The notes beneath the pieces are model-generated. The model saw only the letters and a list, made by a program, of their open reading frames with translations, ran no database searches and was not told the DNA's origin. Shown in pieces: positions 52,188 to 60,190 of a stretch of 64,000 bases of DNA. Both the position numbers and the translations under genes were made by a program. Source of the stretch: CAYQQQ01 sp964420125 (lineage in GTDB: Bacteria > Actinomycetota > Acidimicrobiia > Acidimicrobiales > Microtrichaceae); contig CAYQQQ010000022.1 of assembly GCA_964420125.1 (NCBI GenBank), positions 9,649-73,648 of the forward strand. Direction: 5' to 3'. Numbering within the stretch: position 1 is the stretch's first letter; every line of letters begins with the position of its first letter.

Positions 52188-52673
52188 TCAGCGGTTGGTG
52201 TGGGCGCTGCCGTGGAACGCAGGTCGCACGGCGAAGGGCAGGGGAAGCTGCTCGTAGGTGCCGCCGGCAGCGCCGATCGCCGCCTCGGCGGTGCGCGAGC
52301 AGGCGTGCGCGCGCACGACCACCTTGCGCGTCAGCTCTCCCCGGCCGAGCACCTTCACCAGCGCGCCCTTGCCCACCAGGCCCTTCGCCAGGAGGGTCTC
52401 GGGGGTGATCTCGTCCAGACCCGACGCCTCGATGGTGTCGAGGTTGATGGCCTGGTACTCCACCCGGAACGGGTTGTTGAAGCCGCGGAGCTTCGGCACC
52501 CTCATGTGCAACGGGAGCTGGCCGCCCTCGAAGCCGACCGGCACGCTGCCCCGGGCACGCTGGCCCTTCGTGCCGCGACCGGCGGTCTTGCCGCCCTTGC
52601 CGCCGATGCCGCGGCCGACCCGCTTGGCGCGACGGCGCGACCCCTCGGCGGGCTTCAGATCATGGATCTTCAT
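52188..52673 (-). CDS. rplO: 50S ribosomal protein uL15
   Basis: The protein has 161 aa: MKIHDLKPAEGSRRRAKRVG, then GKTAGRGTKGQRARG and FEGGQLPLHMRVPKLRGF. The ATG shares a base with the rpmD stop (TGATG). Confidence 0.97.
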   Translation of the reverse strand: MKIHDLKPAEGSRRRAKRVGRGIGGKGGKTAGRGTKGQRARGSVPVGFEGGQLPLHMRVPKLRGFNNPFRVEYQAINLDTIEASGLDEITPETLLAKGLVGKGALVKVLGRGELTRKVVVRAHACSRTAEAAIGAAGGTYEQLPLPFAVRPAFHGSAHTNR

Positions 52674-52855
52674 CAGTCGACCTCTTCCACGTCGACGAGG
52701 TGGGGGACCTTGGCGATCTGGCCACGCACCTCGGGGGTGTCGTCAAACCGGCGGACCTTGCCGATGCGACCGAGGCCCAGGGCGCGCAGGGTGCCGCGCT
52801 GCTTGGGCTTCGTGCCGATCGAGGAACGGACCTGGGTCACCTTGAGCTGTCCCAT
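52673..52855 (-). CDS. rpmD: 50S ribosomal protein uL30
   Basis: The protein has 60 aa: GQLKVTQVRSSIGTKPKQRG, TLRALGLGRIGKVRRFDDTP and a C-terminal GQIAKVPHLV. The ATG is in a TGATG overlap with the rpsE stop; longer readings overlap rpsE. Confidence 0.95.
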   Translation of the reverse strand: MGQLKVTQVRSSIGTKPKQRGTLRALGLGRIGKVRRFDDTPEVRGQIAKVPHLVDVEEVD

Positions 52856-53424
52856 CACGGCACCTCGGTGGGCTCGGGTTCGGGGCCGCGCTCGGACTCG
52901 CGGTAGGCCTTCAGGAGCCCCGCAGGGATGATCTCGTCCACGGGGAGGCCGCGCAGCGCAGCGATCTCGTCGGGCCTGCGCAGCGAGGCCAGGCCGTCGA
53001 GGGTCGCCTTGGCGACGTTGATGTAGTTCGACGAACCGAGCGACTTGCACAGCACGTCGGTGACGCCCGCCTCCTCGAGGATCGCGCGTGCAGCTCCACC
53101 GGCGATCACCCCGGTACCGGGTGCGGCCGGCTTGAGCATCACCCGGCCCGCTCCGCACTCACCGATGATCGGGTGCACGATGGTGCCGCCGGCAAGGGGG
53201 ACGGTGACCATGTTCTTCTTGGCCTCTTCGGTGCCCTTCTGGATGGCGAGGGGGACCTCCTTGGCCTTGCCGTAGCCCAGACCGACGCGCCCGGCGCCGT
53301 CGCCGATCACCACCAGCGCGGTGAAGGAGAACCGGCGTCCGCCCTTGACCACCTTGGCGACACGGTTGATGTTGATGACCCGCGACTCTCGCAGCTGCAG
53401 GTCGTCGTTGAGGTTGGCTGCCAT
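52855..53424 (-). CDS. rpsE: 30S ribosomal protein uS5
   Basis: The protein has 189 aa. VININRVAKVVKGGRRFSFT is the dsRBD-like N-terminal motif, and GYGKAKEVPLAIQKGTEEAKK and SSNYINVAKATLDGL follow. The start is in a TGATG overlap with rplR. Confidence 0.97.
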   Translation of the reverse strand: MAANLNDDLQLRESRVININRVAKVVKGGRRFSFTALVVIGDGAGRVGLGYGKAKEVPLAIQKGTEEAKKNMVTVPLAGGTIVHPIIGECGAGRVMLKPAAPGTGVIAGGAARAILEEAGVTDVLCKSLGSSNYINVAKATLDGLASLRRPDEIAALRGLPVDEIIPAGLLKAYRESERGPEPEPTEVP

Positions 53425-53792
53425 CAGAACTCCAGTCCTGCTTCTCGCGCCGCGTCGGCCAGAGCGGCCACGCGCCCGTGGTAGCGGTAGCCGCCACGGT
53501 CGAAGACCACCGATTCCACGCCGGCGGAACGGGCCCGCTCCGCCACGAGCGTCCCCACCCGAGCCGCGGCCTCGCAACCCGCACCGTTGCCCGACGCCCT
53601 CACGTCGGCCTCGAGAGAGCTGGCGGCGGCCAGGGTCGCGCCGGCGCGATCGTCGATCACCTGGGCGACGATGTGGCGGTTCGAGCGGAACACCGCCAGG
53701 CGCGGACGCTGGGGGGAGCCGCTCACCTTGGTGCGCACGCGGAAGTGGCGCCTGTTGCGCAGCTTCCGCTTCTGCCGGGACTTGTCGCTCAT
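53424..53792 (-). CDS. rplR: 50S ribosomal protein uL18
   Basis: The protein has 122 aa: RHFRVRTKVSGSPQRPRLAVF, NRHIVAQVIDDRAGATLAAAS and FDRGGYRYHGRVAALADAAR. The start is in an ATGA overlap with the 41-codon gene upstream rather than directly following rplF. Confidence 0.97.
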   Translation of the reverse strand: MSDKSRQKRKLRNRRHFRVRTKVSGSPQRPRLAVFRSNRHIVAQVIDDRAGATLAAASSLEADVRASGNGAGCEAAARVGTLVAERARSAGVESVVFDRGGYRYHGRVAALADAAREAGLEF

Positions 53793-53914
53793 CGCGTGCC
53801 TCCTTCCCGGCGGGCACCCGGTCCTCCGACAGCATCTTCGCCGCGGGTGGTGCCCACCTCCTCCACGAGCCGGGGCCCCTGCCCCGGCGTGGCCGTGCTT
53901 CCTTCCCGCATCAT
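53789..53914 (-). CDS. 41-codon gene of unknown function between rplF and rplR
   Basis: The reading frame starts at an ATG in a TGATG overlap with the rplF stop and ends in an ATGA overlap with the rplR start, so it fills the gap exactly and is coupled on both sides. The product begins MMREGSTATPGQGPRL and ends GEDAVGGPGARREGGTR. It is hydrophilic with no membrane segment. The last 17 residues resemble GEDAAEGTGARREEEE at the end of L22. An 8-bp GC stem (53869-53888) lies inside it. It could be a true small protein or a decayed duplication kept for coupling. No known ribosomal protein matches. Confidence 0.55.
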   Translation of the reverse strand: MMREGSTATPGQGPRLVEEVGTTRGEDAVGGPGARREGGTR

Positions 53915-54453
53915 CACTTGCCGGCCTTGCCGGCCTTGCGGCGTACGTGCTCGCCGGCGTAGCGCACGCCCTTGCCCTTGTAGGGCTCCGGCTTGCGCCA
54001 CCGGCGGATGTTGGCGGCCACCTGGCCGACGAGCTGCTTGTCGATGCCGTGCACCTCGATCTGGGTGGGCTGGGGCACCTTGAAGGTGATGCCGTCGGGC
54101 GCCTCGATGTTCACCGGGTGGGAGAACCCGAGCGCCAGCTCCAGAGCCCGATCGCCCTTGGCGGTGGCTCGATAGCCGACGCCGACGATCTCGAGGTCCT
54201 TGCGGAACCCCTCGGTGACCCCCGTGACCATGTTCTGCACGAGGGACCGCACGAGGCCGTGCTGGGCGCGGCTCTGGCGCTCGTCGTCGACGCGCTCCAC
54301 GAGCAGCTCTCCGTCGGCCTGGCGAACGGTGACGCGCTCGGGCAGGTCCTGGCGGAGCTCGCCCTTCGGTCCCTTCACCGTGATCCGCTCCGGCGAGAGG
54401 GTCACCTCCACGCCGCTGGGCACCACCACCGGTGCCTTTCCGATCCTGGACAT
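53914..54453 (-). CDS. rplF: 50S ribosomal protein uL6
   Basis: The protein has 179 aa: SRIGKAPVVVPSGVEVTLSP, GVGYRATAKGDRALELALGFSHPV and the C-terminal EPYKGKGVRYAGEHVRRKAGK. The ATG at 54453 is where homology begins, with a GAGGTAG-like site. Confidence 0.97.
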   Translation of the reverse strand: MSRIGKAPVVVPSGVEVTLSPERITVKGPKGELRQDLPERVTVRQADGELLVERVDDERQSRAQHGLVRSLVQNMVTGVTEGFRKDLEIVGVGYRATAKGDRALELALGFSHPVNIEAPDGITFKVPQPTQIEVHGIDKQLVGQVAANIRRWRKPEPYKGKGVRYAGEHVRRKAGKAGK

Positions 54454-54463
54454 CGCTACCTCC

Positions 54464-54868
54464 TCACCACACGTGACACAGGACCTCACCACCGATGCGC
54501 TGGCGACGAGCCTCGCGATCGGTCATGAGCCCCTTGGAGGTGGACAGGACGGCGACGCCGAGACCGCCGAGCACGCGTTCGAGCTCGTCGTGCTTGCGGT
54601 ACACCCGCAGTCCCGGCTTGGAGACCCGGCGGAGCCCGGAGATGACCCGGCGCCGCTCGGGCGAGTACTTCATGTCGATGCTCAGCAGCCGGCCCGGCGT
54701 ACGGGGGTCGTCGGCGACGTGGAAGTCGACGATGTAGCCCTCGCGCTTGAGCACCTTGGCGAGCGCCTCCTTCTGCTTGCTGGAAGGCATGCGCACCTCG
54801 TCGTGCATCGCGATGTTGGCGTTGCGGATGCGGGTGAGCATGTCGGCGATGGGATCGGTCATTGTCAT
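54464..54868 (-). CDS. rpsH: 30S ribosomal protein uS8
   Basis: The protein has 134 aa: TDPIADMLTRIRNANIAMHD, RVSKPGLRVYRKHDELERVL, and the C-terminal STSKGLMTDREARRQRIGGE. S8 represses spc mRNA in other bacteria; no matching site was identified here. Confidence 0.97.
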   Translation of the reverse strand: MTMTDPIADMLTRIRNANIAMHDEVRMPSSKQKEALAKVLKREGYIVDFHVADDPRTPGRLLSIDMKYSPERRRVISGLRRVSKPGLRVYRKHDELERVLGGLGVAVLSTSKGLMTDREARRQRIGGEVLCHVW

Positions 54869-54881
54869 CGTGCGCCTCCTC

Positions 54882-55067
54882 TCACCAGCTGGCCTTGGTC
54901 ACGCCCGGGATCTCGCCGGCGTGAGCCAGCTCGCGCAGGCACACCCGACACAGGCCGAACTTGCGGTAGACCGAACGCGGCCGACCGCACCGGCGACACC
55001 TCGTGTAGCCGCGGACCTTGAACTTCGGGGTGCGCTGCTGCTTGTTCTTCAGGGCTTGCTTCGCCAT
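54882..55067 (-). CDS. rpsN: 30S ribosomal protein uS14, zinc-binding (type Z)
   Basis: The protein has 61 aa. Two CxxC pairs (CRRCGR and CRVCLR) bind zinc. AKQALKNKQQRTPKFKVRGY begins it at the ATG at 55067, 1 bp after the rplE stop region. Confidence 0.97.
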   Translation of the reverse strand: MAKQALKNKQQRTPKFKVRGYTRCRRCGRPRSVYRKFGLCRVCLRELAHAGEIPGVTKASW

Positions 55068-55068
55068 G

Positions 55069-55638
55069 TCAGATCCCCTCGCGCTTGAACGGGAAGCCGA
55101 AGGCGTCGAGGAGCGCCTTTCCTTCGGCATCTGTGCGGGCAGTGGTCACGATCGTGATGTCCATCCCTCGGGTGGCGTCGATCTTGTCGTAGTCGATCTC
55201 CGGGAAGATCAGCTGCTCGGTCACGCCGAAGGTGTAGTTGCCGTGACCGTCGAAGGACCGGGGGTTGAGGCCGCGGAAGTCCCGGATACGGGGGATGGCG
55301 AGGGTCACGAGCCGGTCGAAGAACTCCCACATCCGGTCGCCGCGGAGGGTCACCTTCACCCCGATCGCGTTGCCTTCCCTCAGCTTGAACCCTGCGATGG
55401 ACTTCTTGGCCCTGGTGACCACCGGCTTCTGTCCGGTGATGGCAGTCATGTCCTCGACGATCTTCTCGATCAGGCCACGGTTCTCGACCGCCTTGCCGGC
55501 GCCCACGTTGACCACGATCTTGTCGAGCCGGGGCACCTCCATCACGTTGCCCCCGAGCTCCTCGCTCAACGCTGGCTTCACCTCGTCGAGGTACTTGGCC
55601 TTGAGGCGGGGGACCGCCGTCGGAGTCTGCGTGCTCAC
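55069..55638 (-). CDS. rplE: 50S ribosomal protein uL5
   Basis: The protein has 189 aa: NVMEVPRLDKIVVNVGAGKA, ITGQKPVVTRAKKSIAGFKLR and GMDITIVTTARTDAEGKALL. The GTG start is in a GTGA overlap with rplX and has GGAGGT upstream. Confidence 0.97.
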   Translation of the reverse strand: MSTQTPTAVPRLKAKYLDEVKPALSEELGGNVMEVPRLDKIVVNVGAGKAVENRGLIEKIVEDMTAITGQKPVVTRAKKSIAGFKLREGNAIGVKVTLRGDRMWEFFDRLVTLAIPRIRDFRGLNPRSFDGHGNYTFGVTEQLIFPEIDYDKIDATRGMDITIVTTARTDAEGKALLDAFGFPFKREGI

Positions 55639-55946
55639 AGCTCACCTCCGCTGCGCTTCGACACCCGCGTGCGAGTGCCGTCGGAGCCCACCCGGGTACC
55701 GATGCGCGTGGGCTTGCCGCCGTCGAGCAGCGCCACGTTGGACACGTCGATGGGCAGGGGCTTGTCGATGATGCCGCCCTGCTGCATCGACCGAGTCGGC
55801 TTCTGGTGCCGCTTGGCGACGTTCACGCCTTCCACGATCACCTTGCCGGTCTTCGGGAAGGCGGTGATGACCTCGCCCTCCTTGCCGCGGTCCTTGCCGG
55901 TCAGCACCCGCACCTTGTCGCCTTTTCGGATCCTCATGGTCCCCAC
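55635..55946 (-). CDS. rplX: 50S ribosomal protein uL24
   Basis: The protein has 103 aa, with the KOW motif MRIRKGDKVRVLTGKDRGKE and GVNVAKRHQKPT. A GTG at 55946 is preferred because GGAGGT is 8 bases upstream; an in-frame ATG lies three codons later. Confidence 0.95.
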   Translation of the reverse strand: MGTMRIRKGDKVRVLTGKDRGKEGEVITAFPKTGKVIVEGVNVAKRHQKPTRSMQQGGIIDKPLPIDVSNVALLDGGKPTRIGTRVGSDGTRTRVSKRSGGEL

Positions 55947-55947
55947 G

Positions 55948-56316
55948 TCAGATCACCTCCGGAGCGAGCGAGACGATGCGCATGAACTTCTTGTCGCGCA
56001 GCTCCCGGCCCACGGGGCCGAAGATGCGGGTGCCGCGGGGCTGCTGCTGCTCGTTGATGAGCACCGCCGCGTTCTCGTCGAAGCGGATGTAGCTGCCGTC
56101 CGGGCGCCGCTTCTCCTTCTTGGTGCGCACCACCACGCAGCGCACCACGTCGCCCTTCTTCACCGCCGCACCCGGCAGGGCGTCCTTGACGGTGGCGATG
56201 AACACGTCGCCGATCGAGGCGTAGCGGCGGCGGGAGCCGCCGAGCACCTTGATCACGAGCACCTCACGCGCGCCGGAGTTGTCGGCGACGCGGAGTCGGG
56301 TCTCCTGCTGGATCAT
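55948..56316 (-). CDS. rplN: 50S ribosomal protein uL14
   Basis: The protein has 122 aa: MIQQETRLRVADNSGAREVL, GDVFIATVKDALPGAAVKKG and RGTRIFGPVGRELRDKKFMR. The ATG is in an ATGA overlap with rpsQ. Confidence 0.98.
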   Translation of the reverse strand: MIQQETRLRVADNSGAREVLVIKVLGGSRRRYASIGDVFIATVKDALPGAAVKKGDVVRCVVVRTKKEKRRPDGSYIRFDENAAVLINEQQQPRGTRIFGPVGRELRDKKFMRIVSLAPEVI

Positions 56317-56663
56317 CGGGCACGCTCCAGCACTTCCACCACCCGCCAGCGCTTGGTCTTCGACAGCGGTCGGGTCTCCATGATGCGCACCCGGTCGCCC
56401 ACGTTGAGGTCGTTGGCCTCGTCGTGCACGTAGAGCTTCTTGTCCTGGCGCAGCGTCTTGTTGTAGCGGGGGTGTCGAACCCGCTCGGTCACCGTGACCA
56501 CTGCGGTGCGGTCCATCTTGTTGGAGGTGACGATGCCCTCGCGCACCTTGCGCGCCTTGCGCGCCGCGCCGGACTCGCTCACCTCCTCCTGGCTGCCTGC
56601 CGTCGGTTCGGGGGGAGCCTCCGCAGCGGTCCCGGTGATGTCGTCGTCCACGTCGTTCATCAC
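56313..56663 (-). CDS. rpsQ: 30S ribosomal protein uS17 with acidic N-terminal extension
   Basis: The protein has 116 aa. The conserved core begins at REGIVTSNKMDRTAVVTVTE and includes HDEANDLNVGDRVRIMETRP. About 40 N-terminal residues rich in Asp, Glu and Ala precede it. The core has no nearby start codon with a site. The ATG of the extended form is in an ATGA overlap with rpmC, so the extension looks real. Confidence 0.94.
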   Translation of the reverse strand: MMNDVDDDITGTAAEAPPEPTAGSQEEVSESGAARKARKVREGIVTSNKMDRTAVVTVTERVRHPRYNKTLRQDKKLYVHDEANDLNVGDRVRIMETRPLSKTKRWRVVEVLERAR

Positions 56664-56881
56664 GCCTCACCTCCGGCCAGCGCCTCGGCGGCCGCGATCT
56701 CGCGCGCCCGGAGCTCGGTGAGGATCCGGGCGATGTCCTGCTTGGTCTGCTTGATGCGGGCCGAGTTGTCGAGCTGGCCCGTGGCGATCTGGAACCGCAG
56801 CTTGAAGAGGCGGTCCTTCTCCTCGGCCAGGCGGGTGATCAGCTCGTCGACCCCGAGGTCGTGCATGCTCTGGCGGGCCAT
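56660..56881 (-). CDS. rpmC: 50S ribosomal protein uL29
   Basis: The protein has 73 aa. LGVDELITRLAEEKDRLFKL and RFQIATGQLDNSARIKQTKQ identify it. The start shares a base with the rplP stop (TGATG). Confidence 0.95.
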   Translation of the reverse strand: MARQSMHDLGVDELITRLAEEKDRLFKLRFQIATGQLDNSARIKQTKQDIARILTELRAREIAAAEALAGGEA

Positions 56882-57297
56882 CAGATGCCCTCCTCACGTT
56901 CGACGATCTTGGCCTTCACCGGCAGCTTCTGGATCGCACGGTTCAACGCGCCGCGGGCCACCTCGTCGTTGGGGTACGAGAGCTCGAAGAGCACCCGGCC
57001 CGGCTTCACGACGGCCACCCAGCGCTCGGGGTTGCCCTTGCCGGAACCCATCCGCGTCTCGGCAGGCTTCTGGGTGACGGGCTTGTCGGGGAACACGTTG
57101 ATCCACACCTTGCCGCCACGCTTGATGTGGCGGGTCATGGCGATACGAGCCGCCTCGATCTGGCGGGCGGTGATCCACCCGGGTTCGAGGGCCTGGATCC
57201 CGTACTGACCCTGGGTCACCTCGGTGCCGCCTTTGGCGTTGCCCCTGAGGCGGCCGCGCTGCTGCTTGCGGTGCTTGACCTTCTTCGGCATCAACAT
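56881..57297 (-). CDS. rplP: 50S ribosomal protein uL16
   Basis: The protein has 138 aa: MPKKVKHRKQQRGRLRGNAK, EAARIAMTRHIKRGGKVWIN, VFPDKPVTQKPAETRMGSGK and GNPERWVAVVKPGRVLFEL. The first ATG is two codons before the usual MPKKVKHRK start. Confidence 0.97.
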   Translation of the reverse strand: MLMPKKVKHRKQQRGRLRGNAKGGTEVTQGQYGIQALEPGWITARQIEAARIAMTRHIKRGGKVWINVFPDKPVTQKPAETRMGSGKGNPERWVAVVKPGRVLFELSYPNDEVARGALNRAIQKLPVKAKIVEREEGI

Positions 57298-57330
57298 GAT
57301 CTGAACCTCCGCTGCTGGACCCGGCGCACG

Positions 57331-58239
57331 TCAGTCACTGTCCCCGGGACGGAAGTGGGGGGTCTCGTGGTGCTCGCGGGTGGAGGCTTCGATGGCCTCC
57401 TCCTCGGCCAGCAGGCGCTCGAACTCGGGGTCCGCCTCGCCCACCAGCGGCTTGATCTCCTCCTCGGGCTCGGCGGCAGGGGCCTCGGCCGCGGGCGCAG
57501 CCTCAGGGGCGCGCCGGGTGGAGACGACCTTGGGACGCTCCTGGCCGGCAGACTCGCCGACCGCCATGGCGGCCTCCTTGGAGATCTTCTCGTCAGAAGC
57601 GGCCTTGTAGGGGAGGATGTCGCCCTTGTAGATCCAGACCTTCACCCCGATGCGCCCTGCGGTGGTGCGGGCCTCGCGGAAGCCGTAGTCGATGTCGGCA
57701 CGCAAGGTGTGCAGGGGCACCCGACCCTCGCGGTACCACTCGGTACGGCTCATCTCGGCGCCGCCCAGACGTCCCGAGCACTGCACCCGGATGCCGAGCG
57801 CGCCGGCCTTCTGGGCGTTCTGGACGGCACGCTTCATGGCTCGACGGAAGGCGATGCGGTTGGCCAGCTGGTCGGCGACACCTTGAGCGATCAGCGCGGC
57901 GTCGAGCTCCGGCTGCTTGATCTCCTGGATGTTGAGCTGCACCTTCGGGTTGCCGGTCATCTCCGAGAGGTCCTTGCGGAGCTCGTCGGCCTGGGCTCCC
58001 CGACGGCCGATCACGATGCCCGGGCGGGCCGTGTGCACGTCGATGCGCAGACGGTCGCGGGTGCGCTCCACCTCGATGCGGCTGATCGCCGCGTTGGGGA
58101 GCTTGTTCATGAGGTAGTCGCGGATCTTCCAGTCCTCGATGAGGTAGTCCACGTACTCCTCGCGGTCGGCGAACCAGCGCGACTTCCACTCCGTGGTGAC
58201 CCCGAGCCGGAACCCGTAGGGGTTGACCTTCTGTCCCAT
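57331..58239 (-). CDS. rpsC: 30S ribosomal protein uS3 with long C-terminal tail
   Basis: The protein has 302 aa. GQKVNPYGFRLGVTTEWKSRW starts it, the KH domain follows, and RAMKRAVQNAQKAGALGIRV and GRIGKVKVWIYKGD-like segments complete the core. About 80 extra residues rich in Glu, Ala and Pro follow (APEAAPAAEAPAAEPEEEI). The start shares a base with the rplV stop. Confidence 0.97.
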   Translation of the reverse strand: MGQKVNPYGFRLGVTTEWKSRWFADREEYVDYLIEDWKIRDYLMNKLPNAAISRIEVERTRDRLRIDVHTARPGIVIGRRGAQADELRKDLSEMTGNPKVQLNIQEIKQPELDAALIAQGVADQLANRIAFRRAMKRAVQNAQKAGALGIRVQCSGRLGGAEMSRTEWYREGRVPLHTLRADIDYGFREARTTAGRIGVKVWIYKGDILPYKAASDEKISKEAAMAVGESAGQERPKVVSTRRAPEAAPAAEAPAAEPEEEIKPLVGEADPEFERLLAEEEAIEASTREHHETPHFRPGDSD

Positions 58240-59051
58240 CAGTCGTCCTCTTCTTCTTCCCGGCGGGCACCCGTTCCTTCGGCAGCGTCCTCGCCGCCAG
58301 CGATGACAGCCTCGGTGGCGGCCTCGTCGGCCTCGGCCTCATCGGAGTCGTCGGTGGGCGGAGCGCCGGCACCCTCGTCGTCCGCGCTGGCCTCGTCGAC
58401 CACCGCGTCAGTCGCCGCCTCGTCGAGCTCGGCCTCCGCGGATGTCTCCTCAGCCGCGGCATCGTCGAGCTCGGCCGCCGCCTGGGCCACCACGGCGTCG
58501 TCCGTGTCGGCCTCGGCGGTGGCGGCAGCGATCTTCTCGGCCTCCGCCTGCTCGGCGTCGTTGTCCTCGGCCTCACCGGTCTGGCCAGCACGGCTGCGAG
58601 CGACCCGGCGGGCCCGATCGGTGCGGGCGTCGCTGGTGACGCGGCCACGCCGCTCGGCGCGAGAGCGGAGGTCGTCCATCTCGGTGGCGCTGTAGCGGCT
58701 CACGATGATCGTGAGGTGGCAGGTCCGCTTGCGGATGCGGGTGGCACGTCCACGGGCACGGGGCCGCCAGCGCTTGAGCGTCGGACCCTCGTCCGCGTAG
58801 CAGGCACCCACGTAGAGCTCCTCGGGAGGGATGTCGTTGTTGTTGCCGGCGTTGGCCACGGCGGAGTCGAGCAGCTTCATGATCGGCTCGGCGGCGTCGC
58901 GCTCGCAGAACTGGAGGATGGTGCGGGCCTCGCCGACGGCCTTGCCGCGGATCAGGTCGAGCACCTCTCGGGCCTTGTAGGCCGAGAAGCGGGCGTCGCT
59001 GAGCCGGGCCCGCACACCGGGACGCTCGTTGGTCTTGGTCGTCGCGCTCAT
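58239..59051 (-). CDS. rplV: 50S ribosomal protein uL22 with long acidic C-terminal tail
   Basis: The first 125 residues or so are a normal L22: ARLSDARFSAYKAREVLDLI, SAVANAGNNNDIPPEELYVG and GPTLKRWRPRARGRATRIRK. About 145 further residues follow, first Arg-rich and then dominated by Asp, Glu and Ala, ending EEEEDD. The whole is 270 aa against about 110-130 for most bacteria. The tail should be disordered and lie outside the tunnel. It ends in a TGATG with rpsC, so its end is fixed by the operon. Confidence 0.95.
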   Translation of the reverse strand: MSATTKTNERPGVRARLSDARFSAYKAREVLDLIRGKAVGEARTILQFCERDAAEPIMKLLDSAVANAGNNNDIPPEELYVGACYADEGPTLKRWRPRARGRATRIRKRTCHLTIIVSRYSATEMDDLRSRAERRGRVTSDARTDRARRVARSRAGQTGEAEDNDAEQAEAEKIAAATAEADTDDAVVAQAAAELDDAAAEETSAEAELDEAATDAVVDEASADDEGAGAPPTDDSDEAEADEAATEAVIAGGEDAAEGTGARREEEEDD

Positions 59052-59332
59052 CGGCGGCCCTTCGCGCCCTTCTCCTGGCCGGCGTGGAACTTGAAGGTCC
59101 GCGACGGCGCGAACTCGCCGAGCTTGTGGCCCACCATCGACTCGGTCACGTACACGGGGATGTGCTTGCGACCGTCGTGCACGGCGATCGTGTGCCCCAC
59201 CATGTCGGGGATGATCGTGGAGCGCCGTGACCAGGTCTTGATCACGGTCTTCTGACCCTTCTCGTTGAGGTCGTCCACCTTCTTCAGGAGGTGGTCGTCG
59301 ACGAAGGGTCCCTTCTTCAGGCTGCGGGGCAT
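59048..59332 (-). CDS. rpsS: 30S ribosomal protein uS19
   Basis: The protein has 94 aa: PRSLKKGPFVDDHLLKKVDD, TWSRRSTIIPDMVGHTIAVH and GHKLGEFAPSRTFKFHAG. It overlaps rplV by 4 bp. Confidence 0.98.
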   Translation of the reverse strand: MPRSLKKGPFVDDHLLKKVDDLNEKGQKTVIKTWSRRSTIIPDMVGHTIAVHDGRKHIPVYVTESMVGHKLGEFAPSRTFKFHAGQEKGAKGRR

Positions 59333-59347
59333 CGTGTCACTCCCTTC

Positions 59348-60190
59348 TCACCGTCGCGAGCCGCGGGTGCGGCGGCGACGCACGAGAAGCTTCTGGGACG
59401 GCTTGTTCTTGTCGCGGGTTCGACCCTCGGGCTTGCCCCACGGCGACACCGGATGGCGACCGCCGGAGGTCTTGCCCTCGCCGCCGCCGTGGGGGTGGTC
59501 GACGGGGTTCATGGCCACGCCGCGGGTTTGCGGGCGCACGCCCTTCCACCGGTTGCGGCCGGCCTTGCCGACCTTGATCAGGTCGTGCTCGGAGTTGCCC
59601 ACCTCGCCGACGGTCGCCCGGCAGTCGATCGGCACCCGTCGCATCTCGGTGGAGGGCAGGCGCAGGGTGGCGAAGTCGCCCTCCTTGGCCACGAGCTGCA
59701 CGCTCGATCCGGCGGAGCGGGCCATCTTGCCCCCCGCACCGGGCTTGAACTCGACGTTGTGGACCACGGTGCCCACCGGGATGTAGCGCAGCGGCAGGGC
59801 GTTGCCCGGGCGGATCTCGGCGCCGTGGCCCGACTGCACGATGTCGCCCACACCCAGGTCACGGGGGGCGAGGATGTAGCGCTTCTCCCCGTCGTGGTAG
59901 TGCAGCAGGGCGATCCGGCAGGTGCGGTTGGGGTCGTACTCGATGGCGGCCACGGTGGCGGGCACGCCGTCCTTGCGACGCTTGAAGTCGATCACCCGGT
60001 ACTGCTGCTTGTGGCCGCCGCCACGGTGGCGGCTGGTCTTGCGGCCGTAGTTGTTGCGGCCACCGGTGCGGGACTTCTTGGCCAGCAACGACTTCTCGGG
60101 CTCGGCGCGGGTGATGTCGGAGAAGTCCGACACCGTCTGGAAGCGGCGGCCGGGGCTGGTGGGCTTGCGCTTGCGGACAGCCATCGTCAC
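59348..60190 (-). CDS. rplB: 50S ribosomal protein uL2
   Basis: The protein has 280 aa: GRRFQTVSDFSDITRAEPEK, HRGGGHKQQYRVIDFKRRKD and the peptidyl-transferase segment RGVAMNPVDHPHGGGEGKT. A GTG at 60190 overlaps the rplW stop; an ATG two codons later is an alternative. Confidence 0.98.
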   Translation of the reverse strand: MTMAVRKRKPTSPGRRFQTVSDFSDITRAEPEKSLLAKKSRTGGRNNYGRKTSRHRGGGHKQQYRVIDFKRRKDGVPATVAAIEYDPNRTCRIALLHYHDGEKRYILAPRDLGVGDIVQSGHGAEIRPGNALPLRYIPVGTVVHNVEFKPGAGGKMARSAGSSVQLVAKEGDFATLRLPSTEMRRVPIDCRATVGEVGNSEHDLIKVGKAGRNRWKGVRPQTRGVAMNPVDHPHGGGEGKTSGGRHPVSPWGKPEGRTRDKNKPSQKLLVRRRRTRGSRR

